Shown: positions 36,133-44,914 of the stretch, in pieces
How the letters are laid out: the number at the start of each line of letters is the position of its first letter
How positions within the stretch are numbered: position 1 is the stretch's first letter
Source: Rhizobium sp. Q54
Lineage (GTDB): Bacteria > Pseudomonadota > Alphaproteobacteria > SMXS01
Reading direction: 5' to 3'
Length of the DNA stretch: 64,000 bases
NCBI GenBank assembly: GCA_945907245.1
Contig: CAMDTB010000004.1
Location: 1 to 64,000 of the forward strand
Notes under the pieces: generated by a model
Databases searched by the model: none
What the model was told of the DNA's origin: nothing
Seen by the model: only the letters and a program-made list of their open reading frames with translations
Program-made: the position numbers and the translations under genes

Positions 36133-37368
36133 TCAGAACTTCTCGATTTCGAGATGCAGTTCGCCCAGGCCATGCAGCAGTGCGTTGGGCAGATAGACCA
36201 GTTCCTCGTGGCCCTTGGCCATCTTCCAGCTCTTCAGCTCGTCGAGGATGATGTTGAAGGCGATGTTGAGCTCCTGCCGGGCCAGCACGTGCCCAAGGCA
36301 CATGTGGATGCCGTAGCCGAACGCCAGGTGCTCCATGCTGTTGGTGCGCTCCAGGTCGACATCGTTGGGACAGGCGAACACCTGCTCGTCCCGGTTGGCG
36401 GAATCCCAGCGGATCATCACCTTGGCGCCGGCGGGAATCATCACGCCATGCACCTCGGTGTCTTCGAGGGCGATCCGCCACATGCCGGCCGACGGCGATT
36501 CCAGCCGCAGGATCTCCTCGACGAACCGGGGGATCAGCGAGCGGTCGGACCGAATCTGCTCCAGCACGTCCGGGCGCTGGATCAGATGGACCATGCCGGC
36601 GGCCAGCGTCGCCGTGGTCGTCTCGTTGCCCGCCACCAGGATCTGCTGGATGATCGAGAGCATCTCTGGAACGTCGAGCGGACCCTCGCCGTCGATGCGG
36701 GCGTGGACGAGGGCCGACACGACGTCGTCGGAAGGATTGACGCGGCGTTCCTCGATCCGCGCGGCGAAGTAGTGCTGAAACTCGACAATCTGCTGGGCGA
36801 TGTAGATGTCCTGGTCGGGCGTGGTGACCAGCGAGAACTGGGCAACGGAGCAATCGGACCAGTGCTTGAACTTCGGCAGGTCGTCGCGCGAGACGCCCAG
36901 CGCATCGGCGATCACCCAGACCGGCAGCGGCACGGCGACGGCGGCGAAGAAATCCACCGGCCCGCTCCGGGGCAGCTTGGCCATCAGCTCGTGAACGATT
37001 TCCTCCATGTGCGGCCTGAGCTCGCGCACCCGCTTCTCGGAGAACGCCGGATTGACCAGCGCCCGGTAACGGTTGTGGGCCGGCGCATCGCGCGTCAGCA
37101 TCGTCGCGACGCCCGGATAGCCCTTGGCGTATTCCGCCGCGACGCGGGGGTCCGGCTCGGCGGACTGCATCAGCTGGCCGAACTCGCTGGAGAACTGCTT
37201 GGGCTTGCGGGCGACCAGTTTCACATCGGCGTACTGGGTGATGAAATAGACGTCCGCGCCCGGCATCTTGTAGACTGGCGCCTCGGCCCTCGCCTTCTCA
37301 TAGAAGGCAAACGGGCATTTCATCACTTCCGGATCGAAGAAGTTGAATTCTTCGAGGGCCTTGCTCAT
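36133..37368 (-). CDS. Cytochrome P450
   Basis: A 411-residue soluble bacterial P450. The I-helix has VAGNETTT, the ExxR is EILR, and the haem loop is FGYGIHMCLG with Cys at about residue 357. It differs clearly from the first P450 (19268-20518) outside these motifs, so the two are not recent duplicates. It lies upstream of acyl-CoA ligase copy 2 on the same strand. Electron-transfer partners are not adjacent. The start codon at 37368 has GGAGCGACGG before it. Confidence 0.95.
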   Translation of the reverse strand: MSKALEEFNFFDPEVMKCPFAFYEKARAEAPVYKMPGADVYFITQYADVKLVARKPKQFSSEFGQLMQSAEPDPRVAAEYAKGYPGVATMLTRDAPAHNRYRALVNPAFSEKRVRELRPHMEEIVHELMAKLPRSGPVDFFAAVAVPLPVWVIADALGVSRDDLPKFKHWSDCSVAQFSLVTTPDQDIYIAQQIVEFQHYFAARIEERRVNPSDDVVSALVHARIDGEGPLDVPEMLSIIQQILVAGNETTTATLAAGMVHLIQRPDVLEQIRSDRSLIPRFVEEILRLESPSAGMWRIALEDTEVHGVMIPAGAKVMIRWDSANRDEQVFACPNDVDLERTNSMEHLAFGYGIHMCLGHVLARQELNIAFNIILDELKSWKMAKGHEELVYLPNALLHGLGELHLEIEKF

Positions 37369-37559
37369 CCGTCGCTCCTGGCTTTGACATTAAGTTCAGC
37401 AGCGGTGCTTTTATCACGCTGGCGCCTGTCGATGCGCGAAAAATCCGCGGTGCGCGGCTGCAGAGGGTGCGTGCCGATATGCCGGCTTGCGCCAGGCGTG
37501 CAATTTCATGCAGGAAATGTCACATGATACTGGATGCCACATCATAGAAGGGGGAGACC

Positions 37560-37907
37560 ATGACCGTTATCGTCGCCGGAATTCTGGAGTTCGACCCGGC
37601 TGTCGCCGAGCAATCGATCCTCACCGCCCGCAAGCACATCGAGGGCGCCTATACCGAAAAGGGCTGCGTGCACTATGCCTGGACGCTGGACCCGCTCAAT
37701 CCGGGCCGTGTCTACGTGTTCGAGGAATGGGACACCCAGGAGGATCTGGCCGTGCATCTGGCGGACCACTGGTACACCGACATGGCCGCCCATCTGGGGC
37801 AGTCGGGCCTGAAGTCCGCCGCCGTGAAGAAGTACCGGGTTGATCTGTCGGAACCCGTCTACGACCCGCAGGGCAAGCCGCGCGCGGACTTCTTCACCGC
37901 CGGCTAA
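37560..37907 (+). CDS. ABM-domain protein, putative quinol monooxygenase
   Basis: A 115-residue ferredoxin-like-fold protein of the antibiotic-biosynthesis-monooxygenase (YgiN-like) family. The core runs from IVAGILEFDP through KHIEGAYTEKGCVHYAWTLDPLNPGRVYVFEEW to LAVHLADHW, where Glu-Trp and His residues are conserved. Such proteins oxidise quinols or polycyclic phenols without a cofactor, though many are uncharacterised. The ATG follows GGGGGAG. It is divergent from the second P450 and followed by a MAPEG gene on the same strand. Confidence 0.85.
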   Translation: MTVIVAGILEFDPAVAEQSILTARKHIEGAYTEKGCVHYAWTLDPLNPGRVYVFEEWDTQEDLAVHLADHWYTDMAAHLGQSGLKSAAVKKYRVDLSEPVYDPQGKPRADFFTAG

Positions 37908-37991
37908 GCTTCAGCATCCAATCGACCTGCCCGCCGGAGCGGATCGCATGCTGCGATCCGAACGGCCCCTGCTGCCCGGGAGTGATGAGAC

Positions 37992-38384
37992 ATGGAAAGC
38001 TATATCTACGTCGGTATCGTGAGTTGCGTGGGCCTGCTCGTCTATTACTTCACTCTGTTCAAGGCCGGCAGCGCCCGGTCCAAGTTCAAGATCAAGGCGC
38101 CGTCGCACAGCGGTCCGCCCGAGTACGAATGCTATGTGCGGGCGCACCAGAACACGCTGGAGCATCTGGTGCTGTTCCTGCCCGGCATCTGGCTGTTCGC
38201 GTGGGCGGTCGACCCGCTCTGGGCGGCCGGGATCGGCGCCATCTGGCCGATCGGACGCCTGTGGTACGCGCTCGGCTATTACACCGCGCCGGAAAAGCGC
38301 GTCCTGGGCCTGCTGGTGAGCATGCCGCCGATCTACATCCTGGTGCTCGGCGCGCTGGTCGGCTTCGTGCTGAAGCTGATGTGA
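37992..38384 (+). CDS. MAPEG family membrane protein
   Basis: A 130-residue integral membrane protein with four hydrophobic helices. Marks of the MAPEG family (glutathione/eicosanoid metabolism) are YECYVRAHQNTLEHLVLFLPG and the third-helix GRLWYALGYYT. Members are often glutathione transferases or peroxidases for lipophilic electrophiles; a detoxification role for reactive epoxides in this island is possible but unproven. It begins 84 bases after the ABM gene. Confidence 0.88.
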   Translation: MESYIYVGIVSCVGLLVYYFTLFKAGSARSKFKIKAPSHSGPPEYECYVRAHQNTLEHLVLFLPGIWLFAWAVDPLWAAGIGAIWPIGRLWYALGYYTAPEKRVLGLLVSMPPIYILVLGALVGFVLKLM

Positions 38385-38424
38385 CGGCCCGGACCGGGCG
38401 GCGCAGCCGCCCGGCCGCACGCCA

Positions 38425-39435
38425 TTACCCGATGCGGATCAGCTGCTTGCCGATGTTATCGCCGGTAAACAGCCGGATCAGGCCCTTCGGCAGATTCTCG
38501 AAGCCTTCGAGCATGTCGATGCGGTACTTCAGCTTCCCGTCGGCGATCCACTTGCCCATGTTCTCGGTCCACTCCTTGTAGCGGTGGACATGGTCGACGA
38601 TGATGAAGCCGGTCATGGTCGCGCGCGAATAGACCAGGTTGAAGTAGTTTTTCGGCCCTTCGATGGGGCCGGATTTGTTGTAGCGCGAGATGCCGCCGCA
38701 GATTACGACTCGGGCGTTCATGGCGAGGTTGGCCAGCGCGATGTCGAGGATTTCGCCGCCGACATTGTCGTAGTAGATGTCGAGGCCCTTGGGGAACAGC
38801 TCCTTGACCCGCGCGGCCACGTCCTCGGTCTTGTAGTTGATGGCGGCGTCGAAGCCGAGTTCGTCGGTCAGCCAGCGGCACTTCTCGTCCGAGCCGGCGA
38901 TGCCGACGACGGTGCCCGCGCCGAGAATCTTGGCGATCTGCCCGGCCAGGGAGCCGACGGCACCCGCCGCGCCCGACACCAGCACGTTGCATCCCGGCGT
39001 CGGCTTGCCGACCTCGGCCATGCCGTAATAGGCGGTGAAGCCGGTGCCGCCGAACACATAGAGCGCCGCCTCGCCCGCGACGCCGTCCGGAATGCGGCTG
39101 ACCATGCCCTTGCCGTCCGACACCAAATAGTCCTGGAAGCCGAACAGGCCCTGCACCCGCTGGCCCACCTTGTAGTCCGGATTGTTGGACTCGACGACGG
39201 TGCCGGCGCCCAGCGCACGCATCACGTCGCCGATCTGCAGCGGCGCGGCATAGTTGGCGCGGTTCTCCATCTGGCCGCGCAGTGCAGGCTCGACGGCGAC
39301 GATCTCCTGGTGGATCAGGAACTGGCCCGGACCTGGCTCGGGAACCGGCGTCTCGACATATTTGAAGTCGCTTTCCTTGACCATCCCTTCCGGCCGGGCG
39401 GCGATCAGAAACTGGCGGTTGCTGCGGTTGGACAT
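38425..39435 (-). CDS. Zinc-independent MDR oxidoreductase (PTGR/leukotriene B4 dehydrogenase-like)
   Basis: A 336-residue NADPH-dependent enone or quinone reductase. It has VFGGTGFTAYYGMAEVG, the cofactor motif VLVSGAAGAVGSLAGQIAK, DIYYDNVGGEILD and the family-typical ISRYN. Zinc ligands are absent. Such enzymes reduce the C=C bond of alpha,beta-unsaturated ketones or aldehydes. The ATG at 39435 starts the usual N-terminus; the longer frame to 39582 has no homology. Convergent with the MAPEG gene and divergent from the following SDR. Confidence 0.92.
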   Translation of the reverse strand: MSNRSNRQFLIAARPEGMVKESDFKYVETPVPEPGPGQFLIHQEIVAVEPALRGQMENRANYAAPLQIGDVMRALGAGTVVESNNPDYKVGQRVQGLFGFQDYLVSDGKGMVSRIPDGVAGEAALYVFGGTGFTAYYGMAEVGKPTPGCNVLVSGAAGAVGSLAGQIAKILGAGTVVGIAGSDEKCRWLTDELGFDAAINYKTEDVAARVKELFPKGLDIYYDNVGGEILDIALANLAMNARVVICGGISRYNKSGPIEGPKNYFNLVYSRATMTGFIIVDHVHRYKEWTENMGKWIADGKLKYRIDMLEGFENLPKGLIRLFTGDNIGKQLIRIG

Positions 39436-39580
39436 GTCCCGCTTCCCTTCATTCATGACTGTTGTTCCCGGTCGGGAACGTAGCACGAAAGCGGCGGTCC
39501 ACAAGGCGAATTGGCTTCCATTCCCGCTTACCCTGTTGCCATACTCGCGCCGCGCAGGAACCACGAAACGGGAGAAAATC

Positions 39581-40345
39581 ATGGGACGCGTTCAGGGAAA
39601 GATTGCCATCGTCACAGGCGCCGCCTCCGACCCCAGCCTGGGCCGGACCACCGCCATGACCCTCGCGCGCGAAGGCGCCAGGCTGGTGGTGACCGACATC
39701 GACGAGCAGGGCGTGCAGGACTGCGCCCAGAAGATCCGGGACGCCGGCGGCGAAGCCATCGCGCTGCGCCAGGACGTGGTGTCCGAGGACGGCTGGAAGG
39801 AGGTCATCGCCCGGACCATCGAAACCTATGGCCGGCTCGACGTGCTGGTGAACAACGCGGGCATCGCGGTGCTCAAGCTGCTCGACGAGTTGTCGCTCGA
39901 CGACTGGAACCGCCAGATCAACGTCAACCTGACCAGCGTCTTCCTCGGCACCAAATACGCCGTGCCGGAAATGCGCAAGGCCGGCGGCGGCTCCATCGTC
40001 AACCTGTCGTCGGTGGCGGGCCTGATCGGCCTCCAGCGCTGCATCGCCTATTCGGCGTCGAAGGGCGGCGTCCGGCTGATGACCAAGTCGATCGCGCTGG
40101 AGGTGGGCAAGGACGGGATTCGGTGCAACTCGGTCCATCCCGGCGTGATCTGGACCAACATGCAGGCCGGCGCGCGGGACAGCCTCAGCAAGGAGGCCGG
40201 ACGCGCCGCGACCGCCAGCTTCCCGATCGGCCGCCTGGGCGAACCAGAGGACATCGCCAACTGCGTCCTCTACCTGGCGTCCGACGAGTCGAGCTACGTG
40301 ACCGGCACGGAGTTCACCGTCGATGGCGGCATGACGGCGATGTAA
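39581..40345 (+). CDS. Short-chain dehydrogenase/reductase (SDR)
   Basis: A 254-residue classical SDR. The catalytic Ser is in NLSSVAG, the Tyr and Lys in YSASK, with NNAG upstream and the C-terminal TGTEFTVDGGMTAM. The glycine-rich cofactor loop reads TGAASDPSLG, two residues longer than the common TGAASGIG form. The ATG at 39581 follows GGGAGAA. It would oxidise or reduce a secondary alcohol or ketone in the island. The divergent MDR gene starts 145 bases away. Confidence 0.94.
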   Translation: MGRVQGKIAIVTGAASDPSLGRTTAMTLAREGARLVVTDIDEQGVQDCAQKIRDAGGEAIALRQDVVSEDGWKEVIARTIETYGRLDVLVNNAGIAVLKLLDELSLDDWNRQINVNLTSVFLGTKYAVPEMRKAGGGSIVNLSSVAGLIGLQRCIAYSASKGGVRLMTKSIALEVGKDGIRCNSVHPGVIWTNMQAGARDSLSKEAGRAATASFPIGRLGEPEDIANCVLYLASDESSYVTGTEFTVDGGMTAM

Positions 40346-40348
40346 CGC

Positions 40349-40669
40349 CTATTTCCCCGGCCCCAGTTCCGCCAGGCACTGCGCCGAAATCCGGTCGATC
40401 ATCCGCGAGGCCCTGGTCTCGAAACGGCGACCGGCGGTCAGCTTGAAGAAGAATTCGTCGAGGTCCTGTTTCGGGACCTCGGCGCTGATTCCCTTCCACT
40501 GGCAGCGGCACAGCGCGTCGGCGTTGGTGTACTTCTCGCCGATATACTGGGTGCAGATCTTGACGTAGCGCTTCTCGTTACGGGTCTCGCGCGGATTGAC
40601 GCCACAGCCGGCCAGCAGCGCGGCAGCCGTCAGCGCCAAGATCGCGAACCGAACGTCTCGAAGCCCCAT
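40349..40669 (-). CDS. Small putative lipoprotein, uncharacterised
   Basis: A 106-residue protein with a lipoprotein signal: a hydrophobic run (RFAILALTAAALLAGC) ending in a lipobox with the acylated Cys at about residue 21. The mature part is charged and helical, with a CRCQW motif and Cys pairs that could form disulfides. I do not recognise the family. Its C-terminal half is clearly related to the frameshifted gene immediately upstream at 40753-41081. It converges with the SDR gene with only 3 bases between stops. Confidence 0.75.
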   Translation of the reverse strand: MGLRDVRFAILALTAAALLAGCGVNPRETRNEKRYVKICTQYIGEKYTNADALCRCQWKGISAEVPKQDLDEFFFKLTAGRRFETRASRMIDRISAQCLAELGPGK

Positions 40670-40752
40670 CCGTTTCCCCAAAAAACGGCACGATTGTCGT
40701 AGTTTAGCAGGCATCCCGGCGTGTACGGCAGAAAATCATTGATGCCGTCGCC

Positions 40753-41081
40753 TCACGGGCGATCGCGCAGCTGGCGGGCGCAGTCGGTGGACACGCGGCT
40801 CATGAACTCGGCCCTTTCCCGCGCGGTGCCGTTCTTCAGCGCTATCAGGCGCTTCAGCATGTCCAGCCGATTTCTCCCCGCACCTCGCGCCACAGGCACC
40901 TGCAAAGTTCCGCCGGCTTGCGCATCCGGGCGCCGAAAGCCTCGGTGCATTGCCCATGAAACTCCGCTTCGATCTCCTGAAACTTGTCGTCTGTCGCACG
41001 CAGGCCTCGGAAGCCGAAGACGAGCAGGCCCACCGCCACCGACAGGAACAGCAGCACGAGGATCAGGGTCTTTCCTATCAT
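40753..41081 (-). pseudogene. Frameshifted paralogue of the neighbouring small protein
   Basis: The frame from ATG 41081 gives a membrane-anchored N-terminus (MIGKTLILVLLFLSVAVGLL), then QCTEAFGARMRKPAELCRCLWREVRGEIG, and then runs into a stop at about 40854. A different frame continues with LDMLKRLIALKNGTA and VSTDCARQL to 40753. Joined, the two pieces align along their length with the gene at 40349-40669 (CRCQW versus CRCLW; RISAQCLAEL versus RVSTDCARQL). One base missing in the GGCTGG stretch near 40866 would explain the break. It is either a real pseudogene or an assembly error. Confidence 0.75.
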
Positions 41082-41096
41082 TCCGCGTCAACAGTC

Positions 41097-41127
41097 AAAA
41101 AAGAAGGGAGCCGGCTGGCTCCCTTCT
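41097..41127 (-). terminator. Intrinsic terminator after ThuA-like gene 2
   Basis: On the minus strand GAAGGGAGCC, loop AGCC and GGCTCCCTTC form a perfect 10-bp stem followed by six T residues. It lies about 24 bases past the stop codon of the gene at 41151-42059 and just upstream of the frameshifted small gene. Confidence 0.92.
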
Positions 41128-41150
41128 GAGACCAACGTGCCGCCAGGCCG

Positions 41151-42059
41151 TTACTCGGCGGCCTTTTTGGCGTTGAACTCGCGCGCCCAGACCTTCGCCT
41201 CGTCGGAGCAGGCCCAGTTGATGGCCTGCCGCAGGATCTTGCGGAACGTCTCGTTCTTGTAGGTGGCCGGACCGTCGCCGAACTGCAGATAGACGATCGG
41301 GCTGTTCTTGTAGGTCTTGACCCAGCCAACCAGGTTGCTGCTCGGCGGATGGGACCAGCCCTCGTTGGAATAATACTTGCCCTGCAGCGCCAGCTTCGAC
41401 GAGAAGAAATTCTGGTCGGTGAAGTCCCACGAACTGCGGAACAGCGGCACCACCGAATCCTCGAACACCTCGGACATGTAGACCTCGTCGACGATGTCGA
41501 ACGGCTCGATACCTTCGGTGATCGGGTGGTTCGCGACGGGCGTCACCTTGTGGGGCACGTCGATGTTGTAGCCGCTGTCCTGCTTGTCCACGCCGCGCGA
41601 CTTCATCGGGAAATAGAGGAAGTGGCCGCCGACGATCTCGGACCATTCCGGCCATGCGGGCCAGGCGGCGCAGGTGTGGTGCATGATGACCAGCGGGAAG
41701 CCCGCCTCCAGCATGGCCATGACCCCGTCCTTGTAGGACTGGGGCGGCTCGACGAAGCGCGGCCTGCCGTCACTGTTCGGGTCCCGGTTGAACTCGATGC
41801 CCGGCATGTCGTACTGCACGTAGCAATCGAAGTTCTTGGCGAATTCCGGGTTGAACATGAGCTGGGCGGCCGGATGCTCGACGGCGGAGTATTCGATGTC
41901 CGGATTGGATTCGAAGATGTTGTAGAAGGCGTCGCGCGCGAAAGGGTGGCCGCGCGTCACCAGCAGCACCTTCTTCTTGCCCTCGGTCCAGAACGTCTGG
42001 CCGGTGGGTGACGAACGGCCGCTCTCGTGATAGTCGGCGGGATCTACATCGTCTGCCAT
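41151..42059 (-). CDS. ThuA-like protein 2
   Basis: A 302-residue ThuA-superfamily protein. Marks are KKVLLVTRGHPFARDAFYNI, a mid-protein GFPLVIMHHTCAAWP, HPITEGIEPFDIVDE, and the C-terminal region PIVYLQFGDGPATYKN. The HxxPxxxGIxxFxIxDE motif is shared with the gene at 24072-24824, but length and other parts differ. The ATG at 42059 is chosen over an in-frame start 36 bases upstream. It is an isolated transcription unit with its own terminator. Function unknown; the fold suggests sugar- or amide-related chemistry. Confidence 0.82.
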   Translation of the reverse strand: MADDVDPADYHESGRSSPTGQTFWTEGKKKVLLVTRGHPFARDAFYNIFESNPDIEYSAVEHPAAQLMFNPEFAKNFDCYVQYDMPGIEFNRDPNSDGRPRFVEPPQSYKDGVMAMLEAGFPLVIMHHTCAAWPAWPEWSEIVGGHFLYFPMKSRGVDKQDSGYNIDVPHKVTPVANHPITEGIEPFDIVDEVYMSEVFEDSVVPLFRSSWDFTDQNFFSSKLALQGKYYSNEGWSHPPSSNLVGWVKTYKNSPIVYLQFGDGPATYKNETFRKILRQAINWACSDEAKVWAREFNAKKAAE

Positions 42060-42143
42060 TGGTCTTCCCCTTGGATGGTATCGGTTCGGCTGCAACGCTA
42101 GAACAAGCCGCAGGACGGTGCAACCGTCCGCCGTCGATTTCCA

Positions 42144-43616
42144 TTACCGGCGCTGGAAGCGCCGGGCCAGCGAGCCACGCACCTCGGCAAGCTGTTCGAG
42201 GATACCGCTCTCGGCGCCGTCTGGCCTGCCGGCCAGCCGCCACAGCGCGAGCACCGTGAAGACATAGACCAGTGCACCCAGCGGCACGTTGAGGCACAGC
42301 GACTGGATCGGGTCTAGCGGCAGCAGCGCCTGGCTCGTCCGCACTGCGGCCACCATGACGACGCCAGCCAGCAGCGGCCGGGCAAAGGCCCGGCAGACGC
42401 CGCCGAGCAGGCCCTTGTACGGCGCGAACGCCAGGGTCATCGACACGCCGGCGGCGACGATTTCCATGACGGCGCGGGCCCCGGCCACGCCCTCGCCGCC
42501 CGCGAACCGGTAGGCCAGTGGCAGCAGCACCGCCAGGCCCGCCACCTGCGCCCAGGAGGCGATGTTGGTCGCCCGCTGGCGGCCCTGTGCGGTGAGCAGC
42601 GGCAGGGTGACGGTGCGGATGCACGCACCCAGCGCCGACAGCGCCAGGATCTCCAGCAGCGCCACGCCGCCCACCCACTGCGGGCCGTAGACCGACAGGA
42701 TGAACTCGCGCGCCACGGCATAGAGGCCCAGGCTGGCGCCGAAACCCAGCAGCGCCGCCGCGCCGACCGATTTCCTGACCGCGGCGAACATCCGCTCGCC
42801 ATCCGTATGGATGCGGCTGTAGGCCGAATAGACCACCGGGCTGATCGGCGCGACCAACTCGCGGGTCGCCATCTCGGCCAGGTTGCTGGCCAGGTAGTAG
42901 AGACCCAAGGTCGCCGGCCGGACGATGCCGCCGAGCACGATCTGGTCGAGGCGCTGTTCCAGGAACCATGCCAGGCTGCTGAGCGAGGCGTGCGTGGAGA
43001 ATCCCAGCATCTCCTCGCGCGCCCCCAGCGAAATCCTCGGACGATAGGGATGCATCACATAGCTGACGACAAGCTGCGCGATGGAGCCGGCCAGCCAGCC
43101 AAGGATCAGCGCCCAATAGCTGCGCCAGACAACAGCGATCGTTACGGTGACGACGAAACCGGCGATGCGAGGCCAGAACTGCAGCCAGAACTGCTGGCCG
43201 AACCGGAAGTTTCGCCGGAAGTCGGCGGTGCCGATGTTGGAAAAGCCGGCGATCGCCGTGGACAGCGCCGTTACCAGCAGCACGCCCGTGATCCTGCCGT
43301 CGTTGAAATACAGCGCCGCCAGCGGCGCCAGCAGCGCGATGATCACACCGGCTACGAACCCCAGCAGCACGTTGATGGTCCAAGCGGTATCGTAGTGGAC
43401 GCGCTGGGGGTCGGGATGCCGGATCAGCGCCTGGGCCGCGCCGGCCTCGGTCAGCGCGAGGACAAAGCCGGTTGCCAGCACACTCATGGCGATCAGGCCG
43501 AAATCGTCGGGCGTCAGCAGCCGCGCCAGGATGATGGTGCTGACGAAGCCGAGCAGCCGCATGGACCAGCGCAGCCCGATCATCCAGATCGAGCCGGCGA
43601 CCACCTTCTTTCCCAA
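42144..43616 (-). CDS. Polysaccharide/oligosaccharide flippase family protein
   Basis: A 490-residue membrane protein with about twelve to fourteen hydrophobic helices. It resembles Wzx/MATE-type lipopolysaccharide exporters: N-terminal RLLGFVSTIILARLLTPDDF followed by LIRHPDPQRVHYDTAWTINV and FSNIGTADFRRNFRFGQQF. It would move lipid-linked saccharides across the inner membrane. No glycosyltransferase or polymerase gene is near, so its partner pathway is elsewhere. It seems unrelated to the surrounding catabolic genes. Confidence 0.9.
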   Translation of the reverse strand: MGKKVVAGSIWMIGLRWSMRLLGFVSTIILARLLTPDDFGLIAMSVLATGFVLALTEAGAAQALIRHPDPQRVHYDTAWTINVLLGFVAGVIIALLAPLAALYFNDGRITGVLLVTALSTAIAGFSNIGTADFRRNFRFGQQFWLQFWPRIAGFVVTVTIAVVWRSYWALILGWLAGSIAQLVVSYVMHPYRPRISLGAREEMLGFSTHASLSSLAWFLEQRLDQIVLGGIVRPATLGLYYLASNLAEMATRELVAPISPVVYSAYSRIHTDGERMFAAVRKSVGAAALLGFGASLGLYAVAREFILSVYGPQWVGGVALLEILALSALGACIRTVTLPLLTAQGRQRATNIASWAQVAGLAVLLPLAYRFAGGEGVAGARAVMEIVAAGVSMTLAFAPYKGLLGGVCRAFARPLLAGVVMVAAVRTSQALLPLDPIQSLCLNVPLGALVYVFTVLALWRLAGRPDGAESGILEQLAEVRGSLARRFQRR

Positions 43617-43667
43617 CGGCTCGATGTCGGAGGACTTGGGGTTCCTGAATGCCGAGCTTTCGCTCCC

Positions 43668-43682
43668 TTCGCCGGGATGACG
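43668..43682. repeat. Fragment of a family C repeat
   Basis: The 15 bases CTTCGCCGGGATGAC-like at this position match the end of the family C arm (compare 34437-34450), with no partner arm nearby. It lies in the 111-base gap upstream of the flippase gene and looks like a decayed copy. Confidence 0.45.
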
Positions 43683-43727
43683 GCTATGGATGGAATGATA
43701 GCGATCAATAAGGCCGGAGCCATACTC

Positions 43728-44894
43728 TCAATACGACTTCGGCAGTCCCAGCACCCGCTCGCCGATGAAGTTCAGGATCATGTGCGGGCTGACGGGCGCG
43801 ATGCGGCCCAGCATGCTTTCGCGCATGTAGCGCTCCACATGGAATTCCCTGGCATAGCCGAAGCCGCCATGGGTCAGCACCGCGTTCTGGCAGGCGGTGA
43901 AGCCGGCCTCGGCGGACAGGTACTTGGCGGTGTTGGCCTCGGCGCCGCAGGGCTCGCCGCGGTCGTACAGGGTGGCCGCCTTCAGCACCATCAGGAACGC
44001 CGCCTCGAGCTGCATCCAGTCCAGCGCCAGCGGATGCTGGATGCCCTGGTTCTGGCCGATCGGCCGGTCGAACACGATCCGCTCGCCGGCGTAAAGGGTG
44101 GCCTTGGCCAGCGCCGCCTGTCCAAGCCCGACGCACTCCGCGGCGATCAGCACCCGTTCCGGGTTTAGGCCGTGCAGCAGGTACTCGAATCCCCTGCCCT
44201 CCTCGCCGATCCGGTCTTCCTCAGGCACCGGCAGTCCGTCGATGAACACCTCATTGGAGTCGACGGAGGCGCGGCCCATCTTGTGGATCTCGCGCACCTC
44301 GCAATAGCGCCGGTCCAGATCCGTATAGAACAGGCTGAGGCCCAAGGTCGGTTTGGCGCAATGCTCGCGCGGCGTGGTGCGCACCAGGATCAGGATCTTG
44401 TTGGCGGTCTGGGCTGTCGAGGTCCAGACCTTCTTGCCATTGATGACATAGGCGTTGCCGACCCGTTCGGCCCGGGTCTTGATCGCCGTGGTGTTGAGGC
44501 CCGCGTCCGGCTCGGTGACGCCGAAGCACGCCCGGTCCTCGCCCTTGATGATCCGGGGCAGGATGCGCCAGCGCTGCTCCTCGGTGCCGAACACCACGAC
44601 CGGGTTCAGCCCGAAGATGTTCATGTGCACCGACGACGCGCCCGAGAAGCCGGCGCCCGAGCGGCTGATGGCGTGCATCATCAGCGCCGCCTCGGTGACG
44701 CCCAGCCCGGCGCCGCCGACTTCCTCCGGCATGGCGATGCCCAGCCAGCCGCCGTCGATCACCGCGCGGACGAATTCCTCGGGAAATTGCGCGTCGGTGT
44801 CGCGGGCCAGCCAGTACGCGTCATCGAAAGGCGCGCACAGCTTCTCGATGGCGCGTCGGACGGCCTCTTGCTCTTGCGTCAGCGCGAAATCCAA
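43728..44894 (-). CDS. Acyl-CoA dehydrogenase family protein
   Basis: A 388-residue acyl-CoA dehydrogenase. It has IAMPEEVGGAGLGVTEAALM, CFGVTEPDAGLNTTAIKT, KVWTSTAQTANKI, DRPIGQNQGIQHPLALDWM and THGGFGYAREFHVERYMRE near the C-terminus. The start is taken as a TTG at 44894, because a GGAGG site sits 7 bases upstream and the protein then begins LDFALTQEQEAVRR as in relatives. The frame is open far upstream through the enoyl-CoA hydratase gene in another phase, which is a shadow. It follows the hydratase by 20 bases and should be co-transcribed. Confidence 0.92.
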   Translation of the reverse strand: MDFALTQEQEAVRRAIEKLCAPFDDAYWLARDTDAQFPEEFVRAVIDGGWLGIAMPEEVGGAGLGVTEAALMMHAISRSGAGFSGASSVHMNIFGLNPVVVFGTEEQRWRILPRIIKGEDRACFGVTEPDAGLNTTAIKTRAERVGNAYVINGKKVWTSTAQTANKILILVRTTPREHCAKPTLGLSLFYTDLDRRYCEVREIHKMGRASVDSNEVFIDGLPVPEEDRIGEEGRGFEYLLHGLNPERVLIAAECVGLGQAALAKATLYAGERIVFDRPIGQNQGIQHPLALDWMQLEAAFLMVLKAATLYDRGEPCGAEANTAKYLSAEAGFTACQNAVLTHGGFGYAREFHVERYMRESMLGRIAPVSPHMILNFIGERVLGLPKSY

Positions 44895-44914
44895 GGCCGT
44901 CCTCCGTTTTCCAA

